NCBI GenBank assembly: GCA_050252075.1
Contig: JBFWLP010000032.1
Coordinates: 1-31,715, forward strand
Direction of reading: 5' to 3'
DNA from: JAAYGT01 sp050252075
Lineage (GTDB): Bacteria > Pseudomonadota > Gammaproteobacteria > Burkholderiales > Burkholderiaceae_B
Length of the DNA stretch: 31,715 nucleotides
Positions 1 to 6,777 of this stretch are shown here, piece by piece. Under the pieces are notes generated by a model. It was given only the letters and a program-made list of their open reading frames with translations, did not search any database and was not told where the DNA came from. Numbering within the stretch: the first letter of the stretch is position 1; the number at the start of each line of letters is the position of its first letter. The translations under genes were made by a program, and so were the position numbers.

Positions 1-1
1 A

Positions 2-673
2 CAAATTCGTCTGTAAACTGACGACATTGCTGCTCAACGATATGGAAAAGTACTGGGTTGGCCCTTCATCTACCACAGGCGGTGGTGGTGCGGGGGGTTC
101 GGGCGCGGGGGGCACGGAGCGGCCTTCGTTGATTCCCCAGTTCAGATAGTGATAGATGCCGGCGGTGTTTACTTCGTCTTTGGAGTAGCCGCCGATATTG
201 CCACCCGCGTTCATGAGCGTGTTCAGGTCCGCATTCGATTCAATGTAGGCAGTGCCATTGAAATCGGGGTGAAATTCACGCCCTTCGTGCATGCCAAGCG
301 TAAGAAAATGCTGCTGCAGGCTTGGCGCCGACGTAATGCCCGCCTGTTCCAGGTCTGGGTTCTGTTTCGCGTAGTACGCGGCATCGAAAATTTTCTCGCT
401 CACAAACAGGCGATTTTCGTTGTACCCGTAAGTAATGAAATGTTGGGTCAGTTACAGCTTGGTGGTCAGGCCGGCTTCCGCAAGATCGGGATTGTTGTCC
501 CGGTAAACTTCCCAATCAAAAAAGGGCGTACTGTCGCGCCCTTCGTTCTTGCCGAATTGTTCCCAGTGGTCCCTGGCCGAGGCAAACACTCCGCTCCACA
601 CCGCATTGGCTACATCGGGGTTGCGTTGCAGGTAATACGTTTCATTGAATACAAAGGTGCTGGGTGCAGACAT
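2..673 (-). pseudogene. Repeat-rich surface/secreted-type protein, 5' part, broken by an in-frame TAA
   Basis: Reading leftward from the ATG at 673 (GAGG at a good distance upstream), the first 73 codons end at TAA 454-452. The same frame then stays open to the window edge. Across the stop the protein keeps one pattern: units of about 45-50 residues with YY..NPD, a short spacer, H(W/F)...G..EGR and a following F-D or F-N. Units end in FGKNEGR, YGYNENR, LGMHEGR and WGINEGR. A proline-rich linker (PAPEPPAPPPP) and the start of another domain follow. The repeat crosses the stop without a gap, so this is one gene with a nonsense codon, most simply CAA to TAA. No signal peptide is seen at the N-terminus. 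Function is unknown; such repeats occur in large secreted or surface proteins. A sequencing error is possible, and the 3' end lies outside the window. Confidence 0.72.
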
Positions 674-1126
674 GCGGGCCTCGGTGAGTAGGGCAAACGG
701 GGGTCCATGCTAGCCGTGGCAGGCATGCAAAATAAAGAAAATTTACATTTATTGGTAATTCGGCAACGTGACCGTGGCTGCATGGGCTGGCTTTCCCCAA
801 GTTTTCCCCGGGTCACTTATAATAGAAAACTATCGTCATTCCCATCCCCATTTGGTCATGCCCTTTATTCCCGGTTTTTTGGTGCGCTTTACAGGCTTGC
901 ATCAGGCACAGCGGCTGCCGTGCCTGGGCCGGGCGTGGCGTGGCGCGCCGGTAAAGCGGCAGTTCTATTTCACAGCCTCCGGGTTCACCGCCTCACTTCC
1001 GCATGCCGTGCGGGGTGAGGGTCGGGGCTAGCACCCTCGCTTTCTTCACTCTTGCACGGCACCTTGCACAACGCTGCATGTGTTGCCGCCGGCGCGCGGC
1101 TGTTTGCTTTGTAAGAAGACTGCGAA
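674..1126. other. Intergenic region between divergent genes, no supported gene
   Basis: This 453-base stretch separates the broken repeat gene (minus) from the beta-solenoid gene (plus). Short ORFs on the plus strand (for example 707-1018 and 768-1031) lack family features and good ribosome sites. A perfect TATAAT lies at 818-823 but has no convincing -35 about 17 bases upstream. If it is a plus-strand promoter, the leader to 1127 would be about 300 bases. I see no RNA gene or clear terminator. Confidence 0.5.
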
Positions 1127-2023
1127 ATGGATTTCACCAAAAAATTTGTCAAGGCGAAGAATCCGTGTACGGATGGCTTTCGCTGGTTTCTGCGCCATTA
1201 CCGCGATGGCGGAGACTATCAAGAGTTGCTCGATGCCCTGGTGGACGACGGGCGTGTGAACGATGCCTGCTGGTTGCTGGATCAGTTCGGCCCCACCGAT
1301 GCGGTGCGGGTGGTTGACGGCATCGACGCCCAGGCCATGGTGTTTGCCGGTACCTTGCATGTGCGCGGCAATGTCGATGTGGACTGCCTGATTCGGGCGG
1401 GCAAGAGCTTGCTGGTCGACGGTGGTGTGCGGGCCGGCTTTGGCGACGTGACGGCGCGCGAGCACGGCGTGGTGGCTGGTGACGATGTCCGTGTGGAAGG
1501 CAGTTTGCTGGCGCGCGGCGATGTGCTGGTGGGCCGCGACATGCGTGTGGGCTGGGGCATGGATATCCAGGGACGGCTGCGTTGCGACGGCGATGTGCGC
1601 GCCCGATGGGGCTTGCAGTGCGAACGCGATGTGCAGATCGCCGGCAACCTGCAGCTGAAAGATGATCTGGACGTTCAGGCCGATGTGGTGTGCGGGAAAG
1701 CCATTGCGGCCGGCGGCAGCATCCGGGTCGAGGGGGAGCTGAGGGCGGGGCACGGCATTCAGGCCGGCGGCTCGATTCATTGCGGCATGCATGTCGAGGC
1801 GGGTTGGGGCATCAAGGCCGGGCGTGCCATCCAGGTGGCGCACAGTCTTCGCGCCGGCGGAGGGGTCAGTGCCCAGGACGACATTGTCACCGGCAATGGC
1901 TACGGCGTGTTTGCCGGGCTGGCGGTGCACGTTGACAGCTGGGACACCGGGGCGCGTGTCAGCGCCCGCCACAAGCCGCTGCGCCTGATGAGCGGGTGCT
2001 GGTTCGATACAGCAGTCGCCTAG
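1127..2023 (+). CDS. Beta-solenoid (polymer-forming-like) repeat protein, function unknown
   Basis: This 298-aa protein has two visible parts. Residues 1-65 form a small helical domain with NPC.DG..WFLRHY and a WLLDQFG segment. From about residue 68 to 285 the chain is made of short periodic strands such as VRVEGSLLARGDVLVGRDM, rich in G, D and V every five or six residues. That pattern fits a right-handed beta-helix like those of bactofilins or left-open hexapeptide proteins. There is no signal peptide or membrane segment, so it is probably cytoplasmic. The ribosome site is weak (AAGAAG). The GNAT-like gene starts 9 bases after the stop and is probably co-translated. The fold call is an inference from periodicity; I do not recognise a named family. 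Confidence 0.75.
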   Translation: MDFTKKFVKAKNPCTDGFRWFLRHYRDGGDYQELLDALVDDGRVNDACWLLDQFGPTDAVRVVDGIDAQAMVFAGTLHVRGNVDVDCLIRAGKSLLVDGGVRAGFGDVTAREHGVVAGDDVRVEGSLLARGDVLVGRDMRVGWGMDIQGRLRCDGDVRARWGLQCERDVQIAGNLQLKDDLDVQADVVCGKAIAAGGSIRVEGELRAGHGIQAGGSIHCGMHVEAGWGIKAGRAIQVAHSLRAGGGVSAQDDIVTGNGYGVFAGLAVHVDSWDTGARVSARHKPLRLMSGCWFDTAVA

Positions 2024-2032
2024 GGGGTTGCC

Positions 2033-2614
2033 GTGCGTATTGATGTGGATATTGCCGACGAGTTGCTCGCGGCGGAGTTGTCACGCCTGAGTGCCCGCCT
2101 GCGCACGCGTGGCGACGTGCTGTACGGTTTGCCCGAATTGCCGTTACGGTACCGTGGCCTGCATTTTTATTACCGTGAGGCCGACGGTGACTACTATGTG
2201 TATGTTTGCGACGGAAAGGCTCGTTGTGTGGGCTACATTGTCTTCAATCGCCTGGTCGAGGTCGGCAAGTTGCTGGATGCCTATGTGCGGGCGCCCCACA
2301 GCAAGTTGCTGCCGGCCTACCAGGGCCTGGGCCTGGGTAAGGTACTATACGGCTGGGCCTTGCAGGCCGGTCTTTGCCTGCTGAGCGGCGCCCGGCAGTC
2401 GCCCGCCGCCCATCGCCTTTGGCAGTCACTGGCGCGGCGGTATCCGCTGCGCTACGTGGCGCTTCGGCACCGGCAGCTGCACGACCTGGGCCGGCTGATC
2501 GATTCGGCTCGCCTGTCGCAGTTGTCGACCCGCATGCTGTTGTTGGGTGAAGGGTGGACAATGCCCCGTTTACAGGTTCTGGCCCAGCCGGAGCCGCTAC
2601 GAAAACAACGCTGA
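2033..2614 (+). CDS. GNAT-like N-acetyltransferase
   Basis: This 193-aa protein starts at GTG 2033, with an AGGGGG ribosome site overlapping the stop of the upstream solenoid gene. Residues 78-105 (KLLDAYVR... AYQGLGLGKVLYGWAL) match GNAT strand 4 and the acetyl-CoA pyrophosphate loop, with the Q/R-x-x-G-x-G/A signature as QGLGLG at 97-102. The N-terminal half (LHFYYREADGDYYVYVCDGKARCVGYIVF) fits the preceding GNAT strands. The C-terminal third, rich in R and L, is not typical and may be family-specific. The acceptor is unknown. Tight coupling to the solenoid gene suggests that the two proteins work on, or with, each other. Another acyl-CoA N-acyltransferase subfamily is possible. Confidence 0.65.
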   Translation: MRIDVDIADELLAAELSRLSARLRTRGDVLYGLPELPLRYRGLHFYYREADGDYYVYVCDGKARCVGYIVFNRLVEVGKLLDAYVRAPHSKLLPAYQGLGLGKVLYGWALQAGLCLLSGARQSPAAHRLWQSLARRYPLRYVALRHRQLHDLGRLIDSARLSQLSTRMLLLGEGWTMPRLQVLAQPEPLRKQR

Positions 2615-2618
2615 TCGC

Positions 2619-3422
2619 ATGACATCAACCCTTCCTGCGCCGCAGGATCACTTCATTCACGATAGCCGGGGACACCGGCTGTTTGCCCGCGTGTGGTCGC
2701 CCCTCTTGCCGAGGTCGACGGTGCCTGTGGTGCTGCTGCACGAGTCGCTGGGCAGCGTGGCCCAGTGGCACACGTTTCCGGCGGCGCTGTGCCAGGCGCT
2801 GGCCCAACCCGTCATTGCGTATGACAGGCTGGGGTTCGGGCAGTCGGATGCCTTCCCTGGCGTGTTGTCGGCCGATTTCGTAGAGCAAGAGGCGCACGGC
2901 GGGTTCGCGGTGGTACGCCGCCATTTCGGGTTCAATGACTTTATGCTGTTTGGCCATAGCGTGGGCGGGGGCATGGCAGTGCATTGTGCGGCCGCGTATC
3001 CCCAGGCCTGTCGAGCCATTGTGACCGAGGCGGCGCAGGCGTTCATCGAGCCCCATACCCTGGCGGGGATCCGCGCGGCGGACCGTTTTTTTCAGGAGCC
3101 GGCCGCCTTTGCCCGTTTGGCCCGTTATCACGGCGACAAAACCCGCTGGGTGCTAAATGCGTGGATACACACCTGGCTCAGCCCGGAGTTTTCGAACTGG
3201 TCACTGGATGCCGTGCTGCCTGGCGTGCGCTGCCCCGTGCTTGCCATTCATGGCGAGCTTGACGATTATGGATCGGTTGAGCACGCCCGGCGCATCTGCG
3301 CGGCGAGCAGCGGGCCGGCTCATTCAGAAATTTTGCCCGCTATACGCCATGTGCCGCACAAGGAATGTCAGGACAAGGTGATTGCGCTGGTGGCGCGTCG
3401 GCTGGCCGCGTTAACGGTATAG
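2619..3422 (+). CDS. Alpha/beta hydrolase
   Basis: A 267-aa alpha/beta-hydrolase-fold enzyme. The HE pair at 41-42 (VVLLHESLGS) fits the oxyanion loop, and the nucleophile elbow is GHSVGG with Ser114. The acid is Asp215 or Asp216 in HGELDDYG and the base is His247 in RHVPHKE. The cap region (about 145-190) is helical. The chosen start is ATG 2619, five bases after the GNAT stop; the reading frame is open from 2547, but that would overlap the upstream gene by about 70 bases. No signal peptide is visible, so it is probably cytoplasmic. The substrate (ester, lactone or C-C bond) cannot be told. Its last 12 bases overlap the convergent lipoprotein gene. Confidence 0.88.
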   Translation: MTSTLPAPQDHFIHDSRGHRLFARVWSPLLPRSTVPVVLLHESLGSVAQWHTFPAALCQALAQPVIAYDRLGFGQSDAFPGVLSADFVEQEAHGGFAVVRRHFGFNDFMLFGHSVGGGMAVHCAAAYPQACRAIVTEAAQAFIEPHTLAGIRAADRFFQEPAAFARLARYHGDKTRWVLNAWIHTWLSPEFSNWSLDAVLPGVRCPVLAIHGELDDYGSVEHARRICAASSGPAHSEILPAIRHVPHKECQDKVIALVARRLAALTV

Positions 3423-3977
3423 CCGCCGTTCCTCGTACGACAGCTGATCGCGCGCGCTGCGCAGCTGGTAATCCAGGTCGCGCAGTTTGCGGCGGATACG
3501 CTCGCGGGTTTCATCGTCTTTCGCGCGGCTTAGCTCGCTTTCTTTGGTGCGTTGTTCGGAAACCAGCCATTCCACCCGTTTCTCAGCGTCGTAAACGCGG
3601 CGTCCGGCCCGGTATTCTTCAAGAAACGGACCCTCGAGTTCGGGTGGGCAGGAACGCTGATAGCTGTGGCCGCGCCGCCCTTGTTCGCGCCCGTTTTGCG
3701 GCGTGCAATATTGCCGAATGCCTTCGGCCCGGCCCAGCTCGTATTGGCGGGCGTCGGGCACAACCCCCACTTTGCTGCAGGCCTTGCGGTGTTCCTCAAG
3801 GTAGGCGCGCGGCTCGCCATCGATGCCGTCGCGCAGGCCTTGTTCGCGCCAGTTCGCCGTCAGGCATTCCTCGGGCGTCATGGACGCGCAGCCCGAGAGC
3901 GTGGCTGCAAGAAGGCCGACAATGGCTGCCCGCGGCAGGCGGACAGAGGCGGTGAAGCTGGTAAGAGATAAAGGCAT
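3411..3977 (-). CDS. DUF2799-like outer-membrane lipoprotein
   Basis: A 188-aa protein with a lipoprotein signal: a charged start, a hydrophobic stretch at 18-27 and lipobox LSGC with Cys30. The mature part has the DUF2799 style, with ANWREQGLRDGIDG followed by helical segments holding GR-x-EGIRQYC and Y..G...G. The C-terminal 60 residues (about 128-188) are highly charged and predicted coiled coil. Family members are small lipoproteins of unknown role in beta- and gamma-proteobacteria. The gene runs convergently into the hydrolase and overlaps it by 12 bases, with each stop codon lying inside the other coding region. There is no room for a terminator between them, so antisense overlap of the transcripts is likely. 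Confidence 0.82.
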   Translation of the reverse strand: MPLSLTSFTASVRLPRAAIVGLLAATLSGCASMTPEECLTANWREQGLRDGIDGEPRAYLEEHRKACSKVGVVPDARQYELGRAEGIRQYCTPQNGREQGRRGHSYQRSCPPELEGPFLEEYRAGRRVYDAEKRVEWLVSEQRTKESELSRAKDDETRERIRRKLRDLDYQLRSARDQLSYEERRLYR

Positions 3978-4018
3978 GACGGTGGCGTGGTAAGAGTGTC
4001 AGGGAAGGTAACGATAGT

Positions 4019-4810
4019 TTACGGCGAGACCGGGCTGTCCGTCACTACCACACGCGTGGTGTCGTCGACCCCGATACGGCCCACAAACGGCAGGCGCAGC
4101 CCGGGGCTGTTCCAGTCGATGCCAAGGTTCAGGCCCAATACATTGATTTCTATGCCTTCCTCCCATCCCAGGCTGATACCCAGCAAACCCAGCAGTGATG
4201 CCTGTATGCCTGTGCCCGACGGCGAGATGCCCACGGGGTTGTACACCGGGCGATAGTCTTTGCCGATGGCATTGGCAGGCAAATCCAGTTTCAGTGCGGG
4301 AACCTGGCGTCCGATGTGGGCCAGAAAGGTATTGCTGTTCGGGCCGGGGTAGCTACGATACTCGTTGGAGTAGGGGTAGTCGGCGATGGCGGCTTCAATG
4401 GCTTCAATCAGGGCATCTACGTGGTTGCCCCGGTGATCGACCAGAAGCTCGGGCCGGGAACCGTACCAGTAGCCGTCGGGTTCGCCGTAATTGCGCTGGA
4501 CCACGTTGGGTTTGCGCCAGCCGACCACGTCGTAGCGCGTATAGCCCGTTTCCCCGGATCGTTTGTAAATGATCCAGGGGTGCACCGCAAAATACCCGCG
4601 CCATCCATACGTGGGGGCGGCGTAAACCTGCACAATGGCCGTGTCTCCCAGTGTGTGCGGGTCGGGCGCAATGCCGGCGGAATGGCGTGCAGCATTCCAC
4701 CAGCCGCGTTGCACGCCCTGGGCGGCGGCGTCGTTCGGCATGAACAGCGTCAGGGCAACCCAGCCTGCCGCGGTGGCAAAACCCTTTCGAAGAATATCGA
4801 GCGTTGTCAT
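4019..4810 (-). CDS. DUF3750-like exported protein
   Basis: A 263-aa protein from ATG 4810. The frame is open further upstream to 5089, but that would run into the divergent lipoprotein gene, and a signal-like N-terminus begins at 4810. Residues 1-27 (charged, then GFATAAGWVALTLFMPNDAAA) look like a signal peptide or membrane anchor. The core VQVYAAPTYGWRGYFAVHPWI, then YTRYDVVGW and the NSNTFLAHIGR segment, match the DUF3750 pattern. The C-terminus is glycine-rich and hydrophobic (LLGLLGISLGWEEG). It probably acts in the periplasm or at the membrane, and no reaction is known for the family. The gene has no strong Shine-Dalgarno sequence. It is divergent from the small lipoprotein gene. Confidence 0.8.
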   Translation of the reverse strand: MTTLDILRKGFATAAGWVALTLFMPNDAAAQGVQRGWWNAARHSAGIAPDPHTLGDTAIVQVYAAPTYGWRGYFAVHPWIIYKRSGETGYTRYDVVGWRKPNVVQRNYGEPDGYWYGSRPELLVDHRGNHVDALIEAIEAAIADYPYSNEYRSYPGPNSNTFLAHIGRQVPALKLDLPANAIGKDYRPVYNPVGISPSGTGIQASLLGLLGISLGWEEGIEINVLGLNLGIDWNSPGLRLPFVGRIGVDDTTRVVVTDSPVSP

Positions 4811-4851
4811 GTGTAAAGCATAACGAAATTTGGTCACGACCGGTGGTGTAT

Positions 4852-4899
4852 CATGCCCTGGCAGGACGCCTTGCCGGTCACAAGCGCCGGAAGGGCATG
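4852..4899 (+). other. Inverted repeat with nested hairpins in the leader of the small lipoprotein gene
   Basis: CATGCCCT at 4852-4859 pairs exactly with AGGGCATG at 4892-4899. Inside, GGCAGG...CCTTGCC (4860-4875) forms a second stem with one bulge, and CGG...CCG (4875-4889) a possible third. On the plus strand this could fold as a three-way-junction RNA 29 bases before the start codon of the lipoprotein gene. It could also be a DNA palindrome used by a regulator. No known riboswitch class was recognised. Confidence 0.4.
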
Positions 4900-4927
4900 G
4901 GAAATTAATTATCTGGAGAAGCTGTCC

Positions 4928-5110
4928 ATGAAACGTTTCAAAGCACTGTCCACCGCCGTTGTCACTGCCGTTTTTGCCCTTGCCTTGGCAGGGTGTCAGG
5001 AGAAAGAAGGGCCGGCCGAGAAAGCCGGCAAGGAACTGGACAAGGCGGCCTCGCAAGTGGGCCAGGCGGTGGAAAACGCCGGTGAGCAATTGCAGAAAGC
5101 GGTGAAGTAA
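4928..5110 (+). CDS. Small helical lipoprotein (60 aa)
   Basis: A 60-aa lipoprotein with start ATG 4928 and a good GGAGA ribosome site 10 bases upstream. Residues 1-22 are a signal sequence and the lipobox is LAGC with Cys23. The mature part (about 37 residues) is Lys/Glu/Ala-rich, with heptad-like spacing (AEKAGKELDKAASQVGQAVENAGEQ) suggesting one amphipathic helix. It resembles small entericidin- or YtxH-like envelope lipoproteins, but I do not assign a named family. The unknown membrane-protein gene begins 20 bases after its stop, so the two may share a transcript. The structured leader at 4852-4899 precedes it. Confidence 0.85.
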   Translation: MKRFKALSTAVVTAVFALALAGCQEKEGPAEKAGKELDKAASQVGQAVENAGEQLQKAVK

Positions 5111-5130
5111 CAGAGCCGGGGCCGGGTGTC

Positions 5131-6234
5131 ATGAGAACGTTAAGCGTGGTCACAATCCTGGCCCTTATCGGTGCGTTGTTGATCACCCGCTGGTATCCGC
5201 CCAAACCCCTGGAGACGCAGCTGCTGTCACTGCAGGTGGCCCAGGCCATGCCAGAATTTGCCGAACCGCTGGTGCGCGAACCGGCGCAGTTGCAGGCACT
5301 GTTTCTGACTTACGCCGACGATACCGTGTTGCTGGCAAAAGCACGCATTGCGCTGCTGCGGTATCCGGATATCGCCCGTCCCCTGTTTTCCTTGCTGGGA
5401 GACGACCCCGCCTTTCGCGATGCCCTGCGCAATTATGGCGAAGACGTCCTGTTGCCGATTCACTATTTTCTGACCAATGATGTTTTCACCCTGACTTTGT
5501 TCCGCGGCCTGAGCGACGGCGCCCGGTCTGCATTGCAGGCGTGGCGCAGGCTTTTGGGGACCGCGTCCGATGGGGAGCCGGTTGAGCCTGCCGATATCAC
5601 CCCTTTGGAGCGAGCTCGCTACGCCGTGCTTTTTGTCAACGCCGAAGGGTACGATTTTCTGGGGCAGTTTGTGATGAACGCGCGCGGCGACGTGGCCTGG
5701 GTGCAAACCGAGCGGGTGCTGGAAGGGTTGAACAGCCTTTTTGCCGGCGGCATCAAGAGCCTGGAAAGCAAGGTGCGCCGTGATGAATCTGTGGGCGTTG
5801 GCGACGTAGGCCAGGCGGCGCTGGATGTTGCCATTGGCGTTGGCGCCTTGAAATTGCTGCGCATGGGGCGGGCGGGCGTGGCCGCCGGCGGCCAGTCACT
5901 CACGTTGTCCCAGCGCGCGGCCGTGCTGGGCGCAGGCCTGTGGCGCACAAGCGCCGTGGGCGTCCGTATTGCAAAATACGGCGCACCGGCCTTGCTGGCC
6001 TATATTGCCATCCGCCACCCCAGCGTGATCAATTCACTGCTGCGCGACATTGCCGAATCCGCCGGCCTTCCCGTGCCTCTCGTTCAGTTCGTCGGCTGGA
6101 CACTGGTGCTATTGCCCGTATTTCTGCTACTGCGGCTTTTGCTGCGCCCCGCCGCCTGGCTGTTAGCCGGCCTCGTCAGCCTGCTGCGCACCCTGGACCG
6201 CCGCACAACCTCACCGAGTTTGGGGTCAGAGTAA
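5131..6234 (+). CDS. Membrane protein of unknown function; C-terminus supplied by repeat copy A
   Basis: A 367-aa protein that I do not recognise. It has a hydrophobic N-terminal segment (about 4-19), a long polar helical region (about 25-225), a glycine/alanine-rich stretch (about 225-300) and a strongly hydrophobic C-terminal region (about 318-350, with VLLPVFLLLRLLL). It is probably an inner-membrane protein with most of its length on one side. It follows the small lipoprotein by 20 bases. Its last residues (SLGSE) and its TAA stop lie in repeat copy A (TTTGGGGTCAGAGTAA). The native C-terminus was therefore probably changed when the repeat arrived, and the original stop is lost. Confidence 0.78.
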   Translation: MRTLSVVTILALIGALLITRWYPPKPLETQLLSLQVAQAMPEFAEPLVREPAQLQALFLTYADDTVLLAKARIALLRYPDIARPLFSLLGDDPAFRDALRNYGEDVLLPIHYFLTNDVFTLTLFRGLSDGARSALQAWRRLLGTASDGEPVEPADITPLERARYAVLFVNAEGYDFLGQFVMNARGDVAWVQTERVLEGLNSLFAGGIKSLESKVRRDESVGVGDVGQAALDVAIGVGALKLLRMGRAGVAAGGQSLTLSQRAAVLGAGLWRTSAVGVRIAKYGAPALLAYIAIRHPSVINSLLRDIAESAGLPVPLVQFVGWTLVLLPVFLLLRLLLRPAAWLLAGLVSLLRTLDRRTTSPSLGSE

Positions 6235-6274
6235 ATTTGGGGTCAGAGTAAATTTTTACTCTGACCCCAAATTT
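6219..6274. repeat. Palindromic intergenic repeat, copy A
   Basis: Two direct units (6219-6235 and 6236-6252, TTTGGGGTCAGAGTAAA) are followed by an inverted unit (6255-6271). The second and third units can form a 17-bp perfect stem with a two-base gap. The copy sits between the convergent membrane-protein and haem-protein genes and provides the stop codon of the former. As RNA it would be a strong hairpin followed by T-rich sequence only in part, so bidirectional termination is plausible but not shown. It belongs to the same family as copies B, C and D. Confidence 0.9.
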
Positions 6275-6288
6275 CACAAATTTCAAAT

Positions 6289-6516
6289 TTACCGCCAGTA
6301 GCTGTTCGCTGCGGCAATGGTCTGGAAGTTGACGGCGACGACGTGCGATACGGCGATGAGGGCGTCGGCATCTTCTGCGTAGACAGGCCGAAGCTTGTCG
6401 CGCACCTCGGCGGAGGGTTGGGTGTATTTAACCGCCATGCGGGCCAGTTTGACGGCCAGTTCATACCCTTCCTGGGGTGTTTCCGTTTTTAATGTATATA
6501 GCCATTGTTCCGCCAT
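6289..6516 (-). CDS. Hexameric tyrosine-coordinated haem protein (HTHP) family
   Basis: A 75-aa protein from ATG 6516, with a very good ribosome site (GAGGAGA). The whole chain fits HTHP: W-x-x-x-LKT-x-TPQEGYELAVKLAR at 5-26, then VKYTQP, VRDKLRPVYAEDADALI, and the C-terminal VVAVNFQTIAAANSYW. In the characterised marine homologue, small subunits form a ring-shaped hexamer with six haems bound through a tyrosine, and show weak peroxidase and catalase activity. Tyr46 in RPVYAED is the likely haem ligand here, inferred by position in the family. There is no signal peptide. It is a single-gene unit, divergent from the binding-protein gene. A role in peroxide defence is an inference. Confidence 0.85.
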   Translation of the reverse strand: MAEQWLYTLKTETPQEGYELAVKLARMAVKYTQPSAEVRDKLRPVYAEDADALIAVSHVVAVNFQTIAAANSYWR

Positions 6517-6701
6517 GGAAGTCTCCTCTGTCTTGTACTGGTTGCTTACTTTGCCATGAGCCACTGGTCGGGAACGGGAATAACCCTGTTGGGAATGACG
6601 GTATGGGCCGATAGTTGGATCCATTCTTGTTGACTGCATAAATGTGGATTTTGGATAGGTTTTGGTGCCTTGGTGGTATGGACGATGGGGTACCCCGTCT
6701 C

Positions 6702-6723
6702 TACCATGGGCACGTACCTTGGG
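6702..6723 (+). promoter_or_regulatory. Direct repeat TACC(A/T)TGGG upstream of the binding-protein gene
   Basis: TACCATGGG at 6702-6710 and TACCTTGGG at 6715-6723 are 13 bases apart in the same orientation, 55 bases before the ATG at 6778. AraC-family proteins often bind such direct half-sites, and an AraC gene lies just downstream of this target. No clear -35/-10 pair was found beside it. Confidence 0.25.
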
Positions 6724-6777
6724 AACACAAGGTTGATGTTGCGATTCTCGCGACCGAATCCGCTACAGGAGACATTC

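Noticed and set aside
707..1031. Two overlapping small plus-strand ORFs before the solenoid gene
   Set aside because: No recognisable domain, weak starts and a composition like random frames of GC-rich DNA.
1046..1972. 308-aa minus-strand ORF opposite the beta-solenoid gene
   Set aside because: It is the antisense shadow of the repetitive solenoid coding sequence; the His/Ala-rich translation has no family features, and the plus-strand gene explains the region.
4811..5089. Longer start for the DUF3750-like protein
   Set aside because: The extension runs antisense through the small lipoprotein gene and its leader; the signal-like start at 4810 is better.
6219..6274. Insertion-sequence ends or phage attachment site
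   Set aside because: No transposase or integrase gene lies near any copy and no target duplication is evident; the multi-unit palindromes fit a REP-like intergenic repeat better.
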